Assembly (NCBI GenBank): GCA_903847385.1 | Contig: CAINDO010000354.1 | Coordinates: forward strand, 1 to 43,519 | DNA: 43,519 nt | From: an uncultured Myxococcales bacterium | GTDB lineage: Bacteria; Myxococcota_A; Bradymonadia; UBA7976; UBA1532 | Direction of reading: 5' to 3' | Part shown: piece after piece, positions 9,401-16,301 of the stretch | Layout: each line of letters starts with the position of its first letter | How positions within the stretch are numbered: the first letter of the stretch is position 1 | Notes under the pieces: generated by a model | The model's database searches: none | Told to the model about the DNA's origin: nothing | The model's input: only the letters and a program-made list of their open reading frames with translations | Program-made: the position numbers and the translations under genes

Positions 9401-10738
9401 TCAGTGACTCCCCTCGCTCGGGTACTCGTAGTACTCGGTCCCGAGGTGCGTGATGAGCTCTTCGCCCATCATGTGGCGCAGGTTGTTCTTCAGCTTGGTG
9501 AGCTGGATGAAGAGGTCGTGCTCCGGGTAGAGACCGGACGCCGTCATCGGGCCCTTCCAGTAGAAGCTCAGCCACTCCTGGATGCCCTTGCGGCCGGCGC
9601 GCTGCGCCAGGTCGAGGAAGAGCGCCAGGTCGAGGACGATGGGCGCGGCCAGGATGGAGTCCCGGCACAGGAAATCGACCTTGATCTGCATCGGGTAGCC
9701 GAGCCACCCGAAGATGTCGATGTTGTCCCAGCCCTCCTTGGAGTCGCCGCGCGGCGGGTAATAGTTGATCCGCACCGCGTGGTAGAGGTTGCCGTAGAGG
9801 CTGGGGTAGGTCTCGGGCTGCAGGATCGTGTCCAGCACGCCGAGCTTGGTCTTCTCCTTGGACTTGAAGGACTCGGGATCCTCGAGGACCTCGCCGTCCC
9901 GGTTGCCCAGGATGTTCGTCGAGAACCAGCCGCGCACGCCGAGCATGCGGGCCTTGAACATCGGCGACAGGACCGTCTTCAGCATCGTCTGGCCGGTCTT
10001 GAAGTCCTTGCCGGCGACGGGCACGGACTTCTGGTCGGCGAGGGCGAGGAGCGCCGGGATGTCCGCGGCCAGCGAAGGCGTGCCGTTGGCGTAGGGCACG
10101 CCCTCCATCAAAGCGGAGTACGCGTACACCATCGCCGGGCTGATGGTGGAGTCGTTTTCATCCAGTCCGCGCTCGAAGGCCTCCAGCGACTGATGGACGG
10201 GGCCGGGCTCGATGTAGACCTCGGTGCTGGAGCAGTTCACCAGCACCACGCGGTCGAGGTTGTTCTTGGCCTTGAAGTCGCGGATGTCCTGGCGCAGCGC
10301 GTTGGCCCAGTCGCGGCGCGTGCCGGGCTTGATGTGCGTGCCGTTGAGCCGCTTGACGTAGTTCGGGTCGAACGCGCCGGGCATCGGCTTGATCTCGCGC
10401 AGCGCGCCCTCGAGCTTGGCGAGCAGCGTGGGCTCGAGGACCTCGGCGTGCGTGCAGGCCTCGTAGAGGTCGCCGCCGAAGATGTCCCAGCCGCCGAAGA
10501 CGATGCCCTCGATGTTGGCCAAGGGCACGAATTCATTGATCTTCGGGTTGCGGTTCTCGGTGCGCTTGCCCAGGCGGATGTGGCTCATCTGGGTGAGCGA
10601 GCCGACGGGCTCGCCGAGGCCCTGGCGGATGGCCAGGACACCAGCCACCACCGTGCTGGCCACGGCGCCCATGCCCTGGAGCAGGATGCCGAGGCGTTCC
10701 GGAGCGGGTGCGGGACGCTTGTGAGGGGTCGTCGTCAT
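9401..10738 (-). CDS. ino1: myo-Inositol-1-phosphate synthase
   Basis: A 445-residue NAD-dependent enzyme that cyclises glucose-6-phosphate to inositol-1-phosphate. Residues 16-34 hold the dinucleotide motif (LLQGMGAVAST). GGWDIFGGDLYEAC and the C-terminal block GYPMQIKVDFLCRDSILAAPIVLDLA match the prokaryotic/archaeal-type synthases. The start at 10738 is chosen for GAGGTG 8 bases upstream; the open frame runs 34 residues further upstream with no family match. It is the first gene of a tight pair (2-base gap) with the cytidylyltransferase/transferase fusion, which uses its product. A hairpin at 10859-10876 separates it from the methyltransferase gene upstream. Confidence 0.92.
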   Translation of the reverse strand: MTTTPHKRPAPAPERLGILLQGMGAVASTVVAGVLAIRQGLGEPVGSLTQMSHIRLGKRTENRNPKINEFVPLANIEGIVFGGWDIFGGDLYEACTHAEVLEPTLLAKLEGALREIKPMPGAFDPNYVKRLNGTHIKPGTRRDWANALRQDIRDFKAKNNLDRVVLVNCSSTEVYIEPGPVHQSLEAFERGLDENDSTISPAMVYAYSALMEGVPYANGTPSLAADIPALLALADQKSVPVAGKDFKTGQTMLKTVLSPMFKARMLGVRGWFSTNILGNRDGEVLEDPESFKSKEKTKLGVLDTILQPETYPSLYGNLYHAVRINYYPPRGDSKEGWDNIDIFGWLGYPMQIKVDFLCRDSILAAPIVLDLALFLDLAQRAGRKGIQEWLSFYWKGPMTASGLYPEHDLFIQLTKLKNNLRHMMGEELITHLGTEYYEYPSEGSH

Positions 10739-10858
10739 GGAGATGTCACCTCGAATGTGCAGAAGAGTGAATTCGAGGAGACCCCACTGCAAAGAGCGGG
10801 CCACGGCACGGGGCGGGATTTCGGAGCAAGAGCACACCACCCCGGAGGTCGGGGCGGC

Positions 10859-10876
10859 GACCGGCCGGGGCCGGTC
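10859..10876 (-). terminator. Hairpin directly after the methyltransferase gene
   Basis: Arms GACCGGCC and GGCCGGTC with a 2-base centre abut the stop codon of the minus-strand methyltransferase gene. No T-run follows, so it would be a weak intrinsic or assisted terminator. It could also be an operator for the synthase gene that begins 121 bases further on. Confidence 0.4.
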
Positions 10877-12148
10877 TCAGCGCTTCGGGACGGCGGACCA
10901 GTCCTCGGCGTGCAGGTCGACGGGCAGGCCGGGAGCGGGGGGCAACGCGTCGGCGCCCGGGGGCCAGAGTGCGAGGCGGCAGATCTCGAAGGGGCCCTCG
11001 TCGGGCGCGAGGCCGTAGCGGGCGCGCAGGGCGTCGGTGACCTGCGCATCGGAGAGGCCCTGGGCGAGCAGCGCCGCCTCGACCTCGGGCTCGATGTCCA
11101 CGCGCGTGTACATCTCCGCGACGTCGGCCCGCTTGAAGGCGACGATGCCGCGGCTCGACTCGACCTTGGTCTGCGGGTAGCGCGCCAGGATCTTCATGAC
11201 CTCGCCGTGGTCGGCGAAGTTGGAGGGCAGGGCACGGCCGTCGAGGAAGAGCTGCTGGCGAATCGCCGGCGCTGCGGGGTAGCGGCCCTCCACCCGGGTC
11301 GGCACGCCGGTGAACAGGTGGCCATTGCAGGCCGCCAGGGCCTTCTCCAGGCCGACGAGCTGGCCCTCGGGGTCGACGAACGGGAACACGGAGGTGCCCA
11401 CGGCGAGGTCGTACTGCCCGGGCCAGGCGTCGACCGCGGTGACGCTGCCCCAGCGGAAGTGCGCCTCGGGGTAGGCGCGCCGCGCCCGCAGTATGGCCGT
11501 GCGGCTGTAGTCGATGCCCAGGTAGCCGGGCATGACGTTGCCCGTCGCCCGGGACCATCGCTGGAGCAGCCCGTAGAACGCGCCGGCGCCGCAGCCGAGG
11601 TCGAGCACGTGCGCCCTCCCGCCGCGCTGCGCCAGAAAGGCCAGGACCTCCGGGTACTTGGGCCGGGCCTTGGCGTTGGCGTACACGCTGCCCTCGAAGT
11701 CCGGCACGAACCGGCGGACCTCGCTGATCCGGTCGAGGTCGTAGATGTCCGTGACGATGTCGGCCTCGTAGGGCGTGGCCTTCTGGCGCTGCTGCTGCTC
11801 CTCGAACGCGCGGAACAGGCCCTCTTCCGTGTAGTCGGTGTCCGGGCGGAAGTGGATTGCGCCGTCGACCTGCTCGTCCGTCACGTCCCCGCCGAAGTGG
11901 ACCTCGATGCGGGGGGGGTCGCCGTAGCCGTTCGTCTGCGCGGCGCGTTCGATCCAGGCGTGCACCGTCGCCATGTCCCGCTTGTCGATGCACAGCACCA
12001 CGAGCCGTACGGGATCGCCGCCGTGGAACACGCCGTTGAACGCCGTGACGAGGCGGCGGCACGCGAGCCGGTCGCGCACGGTCTCCTCGGCCCGGCCGGA
12101 CTCCGCGTTGCCGAAATTCAGGACGTACAGCAGACGAAACTCGGCCAT
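10877..12148 (-). CDS. SAM-dependent methyltransferase of unknown substrate
   Basis: A 423-residue protein with a class I methyltransferase core. Motif I is VLDLGCGAGA (181-190), an acidic GIDYS follows at the end of strand 2, and a post-I region carries YDLAVGTSVFPFVDPEG. The N-terminal 120 residues (starting AEFRLLYVLNFGNAESGRAEETV) resemble no domain I recognise, and the C-terminal 130 residues may form a small helical domain. No signal peptide or membrane helix. GAGGTG lies close before the ATG. It is the most upstream member of the minus-strand inositol/exporter group and may modify an inositol or lipid product, but a hairpin and 138 bases separate it from the synthase gene. It is divergent from the small barrel gene. 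Confidence 0.8.
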   Translation of the reverse strand: MAEFRLLYVLNFGNAESGRAEETVRDRLACRRLVTAFNGVFHGGDPVRLVVLCIDKRDMATVHAWIERAAQTNGYGDPPRIEVHFGGDVTDEQVDGAIHFRPDTDYTEEGLFRAFEEQQQRQKATPYEADIVTDIYDLDRISEVRRFVPDFEGSVYANAKARPKYPEVLAFLAQRGGRAHVLDLGCGAGAFYGLLQRWSRATGNVMPGYLGIDYSRTAILRARRAYPEAHFRWGSVTAVDAWPGQYDLAVGTSVFPFVDPEGQLVGLEKALAACNGHLFTGVPTRVEGRYPAAPAIRQQLFLDGRALPSNFADHGEVMKILARYPQTKVESSRGIVAFKRADVAEMYTRVDIEPEVEAALLAQGLSDAQVTDALRARYGLAPDEGPFEICRLALWPPGADALPPAPGLPVDLHAEDWSAVPKR

Positions 12149-12229
12149 CGGGCACCTCGCGCGGGACTATGGCATGGCCCGGAACGAGCGGCAAAGTTGG
12201 GCCCGGGGGGCGGGGGGGCCACTGCCGGC

Positions 12230-12259
12230 TTGCCGGGGCCGCCCCGGCGGGGGCAGAAT
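12230..12259 (+). promoter_or_regulatory. Predicted leaderless promoter with overlapping palindrome
   Basis: TTGCCG (12230-12235), an 18-base spacer and CAGAAT (12254-12259) end 7 bases before the ATG at 12267. A palindrome with arms GCCGGGG and CCCCGGC (12232-12248, 3-base centre) covers the -35 and spacer and could be an operator. No ribosome binding site is visible. Confidence 0.45.
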
Positions 12260-12266
12260 CCCGCGC

Positions 12267-12869
12267 ATGAAAAACACGCGCGTCGCCCTGCCCGCCCTGA
12301 TCGCATCGACCCTCGCCCTCGCCGCGCACCCGGCAGGCGCCGCCGAGGACACGCGCGGCAAGCGCGGCTGGTACATCGGTGGCGGCGGCGGCGCCGTGCT
12401 CGGCACGGGCGTCGACGACCAGGGCCGCGACACGGGCACCTATGTCGGCTCCGGCGGGCAGTTCCGCTTCGGCGAGGAGGTCATCGACCGCCTCACGCTG
12501 GGCCTCGAGTTCGGCGGCGCCGGGGGCAGCGCGGACGACTTCGCGGCCGGCCTCGGGGGCTTCTTCCTGCAAGCCACCTACCGGCCCGGCTGGGGCACGG
12601 AGGGCCTCGTGGCGCTCCTCGGCACGGGCGTCGGCGGCGGCTCGCTCACCCCGGAGAAGTCGGTCAAGGGCGCGCCGGATGGCGCCGGCGGCGGTGCGCT
12701 CTTCCAGCTCGGCCTGAGCTACGAGCTCGACTTCTTCGGCGCGCCGGACGAGGGCGTGGCCTTCGCCCCCTTCGTGCGCTGGCACTTCATGCCCTCGACG
12801 CCGGACAACGCCGTGCAGCTCTCCGCGTTCACCCTCGGCCTCGAGGTGCCCTTCTACGCCGGCCGCTGA
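12267..12869 (+). CDS. Small outer-membrane beta-barrel protein
   Basis: A 200-residue protein with a signal peptide (MKNTRVALPALIASTLALAA, cut near AGA-AE). Alternating Gly/aromatic/hydrophobic stretches suggest an eight-stranded barrel: YIGGGGGAVLG, TYVGSGGQFRFG, TLGLEFGG, GGFFLQATYRPG, FTLGLEVPFYAGR. The sequence ends near an aromatic residue rather than on one. The start is set by the signal peptide; the open frame runs far upstream without meaning. It is divergent from the methyltransferase and is followed 13 bases later by dinB. Function (structural or small-molecule passage) cannot be told from sequence. Confidence 0.75.
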   Translation: MKNTRVALPALIASTLALAAHPAGAAEDTRGKRGWYIGGGGGAVLGTGVDDQGRDTGTYVGSGGQFRFGEEVIDRLTLGLEFGGAGGSADDFAAGLGGFFLQATYRPGWGTEGLVALLGTGVGGGSLTPEKSVKGAPDGAGGGALFQLGLSYELDFFGAPDEGVAFAPFVRWHFMPSTPDNAVQLSAFTLGLEVPFYAGR

Positions 12870-12882
12870 CGGCGCGCCGCCC

Positions 12883-13983
12883 GTGACCCCATCGGGCGGG
12901 CCGCTCCGGAAGATCGTGCACGTCGACATGGACGCCTTCTACGCGTCCGTCGAGCAGCGCGACCGGCCCGAGCTGCGCGGACGCCCGGTCGTCGTCGGCG
13001 GGTCGCCCAACAGCCGCGGCGTGGTCTGCGCGGCGTCGTACGAGGCCCGGGCGTTCGGCGTCCGCTCGGCGATCCCGTGCTCGCAAGCGCGCCGCCTGTG
13101 CCCGCAGGCCGTGTTCATCCCGCCCGATTTCCGCAAGTACAGCGAGGCGAGCCGGCTGATTCACGGTGTTTTCCGTGAGGTCACCGACCGGATCGAGCCC
13201 CTGGCGCTCGACGAGGCCTTCCTGGACGTCACCGAGAATCGACTCGGCGAGCCTCTGGCAGGCAAGGTCGCGAAATACTTGAAGTTCCGGGTGCGCGAGG
13301 TCACGGGTCTGACCGCCTCGGCCGGCGTCGGGCCGAACAAGCTCATCGCCAAGCTGGCCAGCGGTCACCGCAAGCCGGACGGCCTGGTGATCGTGCCGCC
13401 GGACGCGGTCGAGGCGTTCCTGGCGCCCTTGCCCATCGACGCGCTCTGGGGCGTGGGGCCGGCGACGGCGGAGCGCCTGCGCGCGTTGGGGCTGCAGACT
13501 GTCGCCGATCTGCGGACACGCCGGCCGGAGGAACTGGCGGCGCACCTGGGCCGCTGGGGCCTTTTCCTGCACGACCAGGCCTTCGGGCGGGACGAACGAC
13601 CCGTGGAGACCTCACGCGAGCCGCGCAGCCGCGGCGCGGAGACGACGCTGGCGACGGACATTCGCGACCTGGACGCGCTGGTGGAGCTGATGCGGCACCA
13701 CGCCGAGGACGTGGCCGAGAGCTTGCGGCGGGCCGGCCGGCGGGCCCGAACGGTCACGGTCAAGGTCCGCTTCTCGGACTTCGCGACGATCACGCGCAGT
13801 CGCACGCCCGAGGCGCCCGTGGCCGAGGCCGCGGAGTTGTTGGCCCTGGGCGAGGCCCTGCTCCGGGGCGTGCTCGCCGACGACGCACGGGCGATTCGGC
13901 TGGTGGGCCTCTCGGCGGCCAACCTGGTGGCCGAGGACGCGCCACGCCAGCTCCGCCTGCCGCTGCCGGAGCTCCAGACCTGA
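12883..13983 (+). CDS. dinB: DNA polymerase IV (Y family)
   Basis: A 366-residue translesion polymerase. Catalytic acids are Asp15 (HVDMDAFYASVE) and Asp110-Glu111 (LALDEAFLDV). Tyr20 occupies the steric-gate position after Phe19. A helix-hairpin-helix thumb (ALWGVGPATAERLRALGL) and a little-finger domain follow. The C-terminus QLRLPLPELQT resembles the sliding-clamp binding peptide. It starts with GTG 13 bases after the barrel gene; no better start exists before the conserved IVHVDMD. No LexA-like box is evident in the short upstream gap, so expression probably comes from the promoter before the barrel gene. It is convergent with the DUF3106 gene through a hairpin. Confidence 0.95.
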   Translation: MTPSGGPLRKIVHVDMDAFYASVEQRDRPELRGRPVVVGGSPNSRGVVCAASYEARAFGVRSAIPCSQARRLCPQAVFIPPDFRKYSEASRLIHGVFREVTDRIEPLALDEAFLDVTENRLGEPLAGKVAKYLKFRVREVTGLTASAGVGPNKLIAKLASGHRKPDGLVIVPPDAVEAFLAPLPIDALWGVGPATAERLRALGLQTVADLRTRRPEELAAHLGRWGLFLHDQAFGRDERPVETSREPRSRGAETTLATDIRDLDALVELMRHHAEDVAESLRRAGRRARTVTVKVRFSDFATITRSRTPEAPVAEAAELLALGEALLRGVLADDARAIRLVGLSAANLVAEDAPRQLRLPLPELQT

Positions 13984-14002
13984 GGCGACGCGGGTCGCTC
14001 AG
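13980..14002. terminator. Bidirectional hairpin between convergent genes
   Basis: CTGAG-(G)-CGAC, loop GCGG, GTCG-CTCAG form a nine-pair stem with one bulge at the meeting point of dinB and the DUF3106 gene. Both stop codons (TGA at 13981-13983, and TCA on plus at 13999-14001) lie inside the stem. No T-run flanks it, so termination strength is uncertain. Confidence 0.45.
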
Positions 14003-14547
14003 CCCCCGCGGCGCTTGCGGATGCGCTGCTTCAGCCGGCGACGCTCCTCGGGGCTGAGATCGCGCCAGCGCTTCAGGTTCTCCAGGAATCGCTCGCGCTC
14101 GGCGGGGCTCATCTCGAGCAGGCGCTTGTGCAGCTTGCGCATCCGGGAGCGCTCGCCGGGCGGCAGGTCGCGGTAGCGCTCGAAGTTCTCGCGCAGGGCT
14201 TTGCGCTCCCGCGGGGGCAGGTCGCGATAGGTCGCCCAGTGGCGCCGGATGGCCTCGCGCTCGGCCTCGGGCAGGTCGCGGAACCGGCGCCAGCGGTCGC
14301 GCAGCTCGGCCTTCGTCTCCTTCGGGAGCTCGTTGAAGGTGCGCAGCTTATCGCGCAGCTGGGCCTTCTCGGCGTCGCTCAGCTTCTGCCACTTCTCGGC
14401 GTTGGCGGCGAAGTCCGCGTCGTCTCCCGCCGAGGCCGGCGCCGAGGCCGGGGCCTGGGCGTGCGCGGCGCCGGCCAGCAGGAGCACGGCGAGGCCGATG
14501 GGCCCGAAGAGGCGGGCGAGGGCGGGCAGGGGGGCGCGCGTGTTCAT
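13999..14547 (-). CDS. DUF3106-type periplasmic repeat protein
   Basis: A 182-residue exported protein: signal peptide to about residue 31 (AHAQA), a short Ala/Ser linker, then seven charged helical repeats of exactly 18 residues. The pattern is L-(S/P)-x-x-E-R-x-x-(L/I/M)-R-x-x-(W/F/H)-x-R-(Y/F/W)-R-(D/E), and it ends in a basic tail (RIRKRRGG). Eighteen residues equal five alpha-helical turns, so a long amphipathic rod or solenoid is likely. Proteins with DUF3106 are found behind ECF sigma genes in several Gram-negative groups, but their function is unknown. The ATG overlaps the TGA of the single-span protein gene (ATGA), making this the last gene of the sigma operon. Confidence 0.82.
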   Translation of the reverse strand: MNTRAPLPALARLFGPIGLAVLLLAGAAHAQAPASAPASAGDDADFAANAEKWQKLSDAEKAQLRDKLRTFNELPKETKAELRDRWRRFRDLPEAEREAIRRHWATYRDLPPRERKALRENFERYRDLPPGERSRMRKLHKRLLEMSPAERERFLENLKRWRDLSPEERRRLKQRIRKRRGG

Positions 14548-15284
14548 TGAGTCTTCACCTCCGGCGCCGGCGCGTCGGGGCCCTTGTCGGGGTCATCGGC
14601 CAGGTCATCGTCGAGGGCGAGGGTGTCCAGGCTGGCGACGACGTCGAACGTCTCCTCGTCCCGCAGCGCCTCGAAGGCCTCGAGCTCATCGTAGTGTTCG
14701 AGCAGATCCATGTGCGCCACCATCGGCAGGTCGCCCTCTGGGGGGTCCAGGGCCTCGACGCGCATCGCGAAGTAGAAGGTCACGACCAGGCTCGCCGCGG
14801 TCGCGAAGAGCACGACGGCCAGGTTGCGCCGGCTGAAGGGCGGGCGCTGACGCATGCGCTCGAACATCGGCGAGTCGTGGTTCGGCAGGCCCGGGGCGCG
14901 CAGCGGATCCGCGGCGGGGATGCGGAGCTCGCCGTCCTCGGACATCACCCGCCGCCAGCGCTGACGGAACGCGCGGTCGAAGCCCTCGCCGGGCTGCGGT
15001 GCGTCCAGGTCGAGCAGCGCCTCGAGGCGCGGGTCCACCGGCGCGAGCTCCGAGCTCTCGAGGGCCTGCGCCCGCTCGATCAGCCTCTGGCCGGCCAGGC
15101 GGTCGAAGAACCGTTCGTCGAAGTCCACCGAGGGCTCGGGGCGGTCGAGCTCGAACAGCCGGAGCGCCCGCGCCTCGCCCTCGTGGGTCCGCAGCAAGTA
15201 GGCATCCGGCGCTTCGCCGGGCTGTGGCTTGCTGCCGTCCTGCACCCGGACGGCGAGTCGATTGTCGCGTGTCGTGGTGGTCAT
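14544..15284 (-). CDS. Single-span membrane protein, likely anti-sigma or sigma-operon regulator
   Basis: A 246-residue protein with a cytoplasmic N-terminal part, one transmembrane helix (about 154-174) and an acidic outer tail. The N-terminal part holds an imperfect internal repeat: ELDRPEPSVDFDERFFDRL (45-63) resembles DLDAPQPGEGFDRAFRQRW (92-110). No HxxxCxxC zinc anti-sigma motif is present. The outer segment (VAHMDLLEHYDELEAFEAL) is of the same acidic Leu-rich kind as the small protein at 15966. Its ATG overlaps the sigma factor stop (ATGA) and its stop overlaps the DUF3106 start. Position and topology suggest that it restrains the sigma factor; this is inferred. Confidence 0.72.
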   Translation of the reverse strand: MTTTTRDNRLAVRVQDGSKPQPGEAPDAYLLRTHEGEARALRLFELDRPEPSVDFDERFFDRLAGQRLIERAQALESSELAPVDPRLEALLDLDAPQPGEGFDRAFRQRWRRVMSEDGELRIPAADPLRAPGLPNHDSPMFERMRQRPPFSRRNLAVVLFATAASLVVTFYFAMRVEALDPPEGDLPMVAHMDLLEHYDELEAFEALRDEETFDVVASLDTLALDDDLADDPDKGPDAPAPEVKTQ

Positions 15285-15901
15285 GACACGGCCTCCCCGC
15301 CCGCCGCGCCGGAGACGGCCAGCGGGTGTTCCAGAAACGGCTGAAGCTCGGCGACCAGGGCCTTCCGGGCCCGGTTCAGGAGCGACTTCACCGCCGAGAC
15401 CGAGGTCTCCAGGGCGTCGGCGATCTCCTCGTATCCCAGGCCCTCCTCGCGCAGGAGCAGGAGGGCGGCGCGCTGCGTCGGGGGCAGCTTGCCCACGGCG
15501 GCGCGCACGGCGACCTGGATCTCGGCCGCCTCGAAGACGGCGTCCGCCGCCGCCTGGTGCGCGTCCGCGGGCTCCTGCGCCAGATCCTCGACGTTGTCGC
15601 CGCGGGCCTTGTGCTCGCTTCGGCGCAGCTCGTTCAGGCAGTGGTTCGTGGCCACCCGGAACAGGTACGCGGCGAAACGCTCGCGGGGCTCGTAGCGCTC
15701 CCGGGCGCGGTAGACCTTGAGGAAGACGTCCTGCGCGAGCTCCTCGCCGCGGGCCTGGTCGCCGACGAAACGAACGGTGAAGCGCACGAGCGGCCGGCGC
15801 CAGTTCGCGAAGAGGCGCGTGAAGGCGTCGTCGTCGCCGTCGCGGACGCGGCACATGAGCGCGGCGTCCGGATCGGTGGGAAAGGGGAGCACGGTGGTCA
15901 T
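15281..15901 (-). CDS. ECF-family RNA polymerase sigma factor
   Basis: A 206-residue group IV sigma factor. Region 2 is AFTRLFANWRRPLVRFTVRFVGD ... ELAQDVFLKVYRAR ... AAYLFRVATNHCLNELRR. An acidic Ala-rich linker is followed by region 4 (LPPTQRAALLLLREEGLGYEEIADAL then SVSAVKSLLNRARKAL). It directs RNA polymerase to its own promoters and is probably held inactive by the membrane protein encoded by the overlapping next gene. A 72-residue protein gene lies 64 bases upstream on the same strand. I could not find a convincing ECF-type promoter with matching direction in the 117 bases before that small gene. Confidence 0.92.
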   Translation of the reverse strand: MTTVLPFPTDPDAALMCRVRDGDDDAFTRLFANWRRPLVRFTVRFVGDQARGEELAQDVFLKVYRARERYEPRERFAAYLFRVATNHCLNELRRSEHKARGDNVEDLAQEPADAHQAAADAVFEAAEIQVAVRAAVGKLPPTQRAALLLLREEGLGYEEIADALETSVSAVKSLLNRARKALVAELQPFLEHPLAVSGAAGGEAVS

Positions 15902-15965
15902 GGCACCGCCCCCCCGCCCGCTGCGCGGGTCGGCCCCCCGAGTGGGCTTCGCTCTCTTTGCTCGC

Positions 15966-16184
15966 TCACGGCATCGCTCCGCCGGCGCCGAGGCCGTCGT
16001 CGGGCGTCCGGGGCGCGTCGGGGGTCACGGGCTCGTCGGCCGGCGGCACGAACATCTCGAGGTCGTGCGTCAGGTCCAGGTTCTCGAGCAGTTCCAGGTT
16101 GCGGATCACTTCGCGGTCCTCGGGCGTCAGGCCGGGCAGGGCGTCCCACAAGGTGAAGACCAGCAGCAGCAGCGTGAGTTCCAT
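15966..16184 (-). CDS. Small membrane-inserted or exported acidic protein in the sigma operon
   Basis: Seventy-two residues: a hydrophobic start (MELTLLLLVFTLWDAL), then PEDREVIRNLELLENLDLTHDLEMF, and an acidic Pro-rich tail. The L-x-LLENLDL pattern resembles the outer tail of the single-span protein two genes on (MDLLEHYDELEAF), suggesting a shared partner. The open frame extends upstream to 16295, but those residues are Arg-rich and unlikely to be translated. The start at 16184 puts the hydrophobic segment at the N-terminus, where it would act as a signal anchor. The gene is in line with the sigma factor. Function unknown. Confidence 0.55.
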   Translation of the reverse strand: MELTLLLLVFTLWDALPGLTPEDREVIRNLELLENLDLTHDLEMFVPPADEPVTPDAPRTPDDGLGAGGAMP

Positions 16185-16301
16185 CGACGTGCTCGTTTCG
16201 GGGGACGCGTCTCGATCACCACAACCCGTGGGCGCCGCCCGGGTTGCGCGGCGCGTGCGGATTCTTCTTCGGCGGGAGGAACCCCGCAACTTCACTCGGG
16301 T

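Noticed and set aside
9404..12886. Very long plus-strand open frame (1160 codons) across the inositol and methyltransferase genes
   Set aside because: It is antisense to recognised genes and low in sequence complexity (Val/Gly/Arg/Asp-rich); in 70% GC DNA long antisense frames arise without selection.
10746..12929. Minus-strand frame of 727 codons over the methyltransferase
   Set aside because: It is the shifted frame of the same strand; the 423-residue frame carries the methyltransferase motif, this one does not.
16185..16301. GGAAC and AACTT elements as an ECF promoter for the sigma operon
   Set aside because: They sit on the plus strand, pointing away from the operon, and no matching -10 could be placed.
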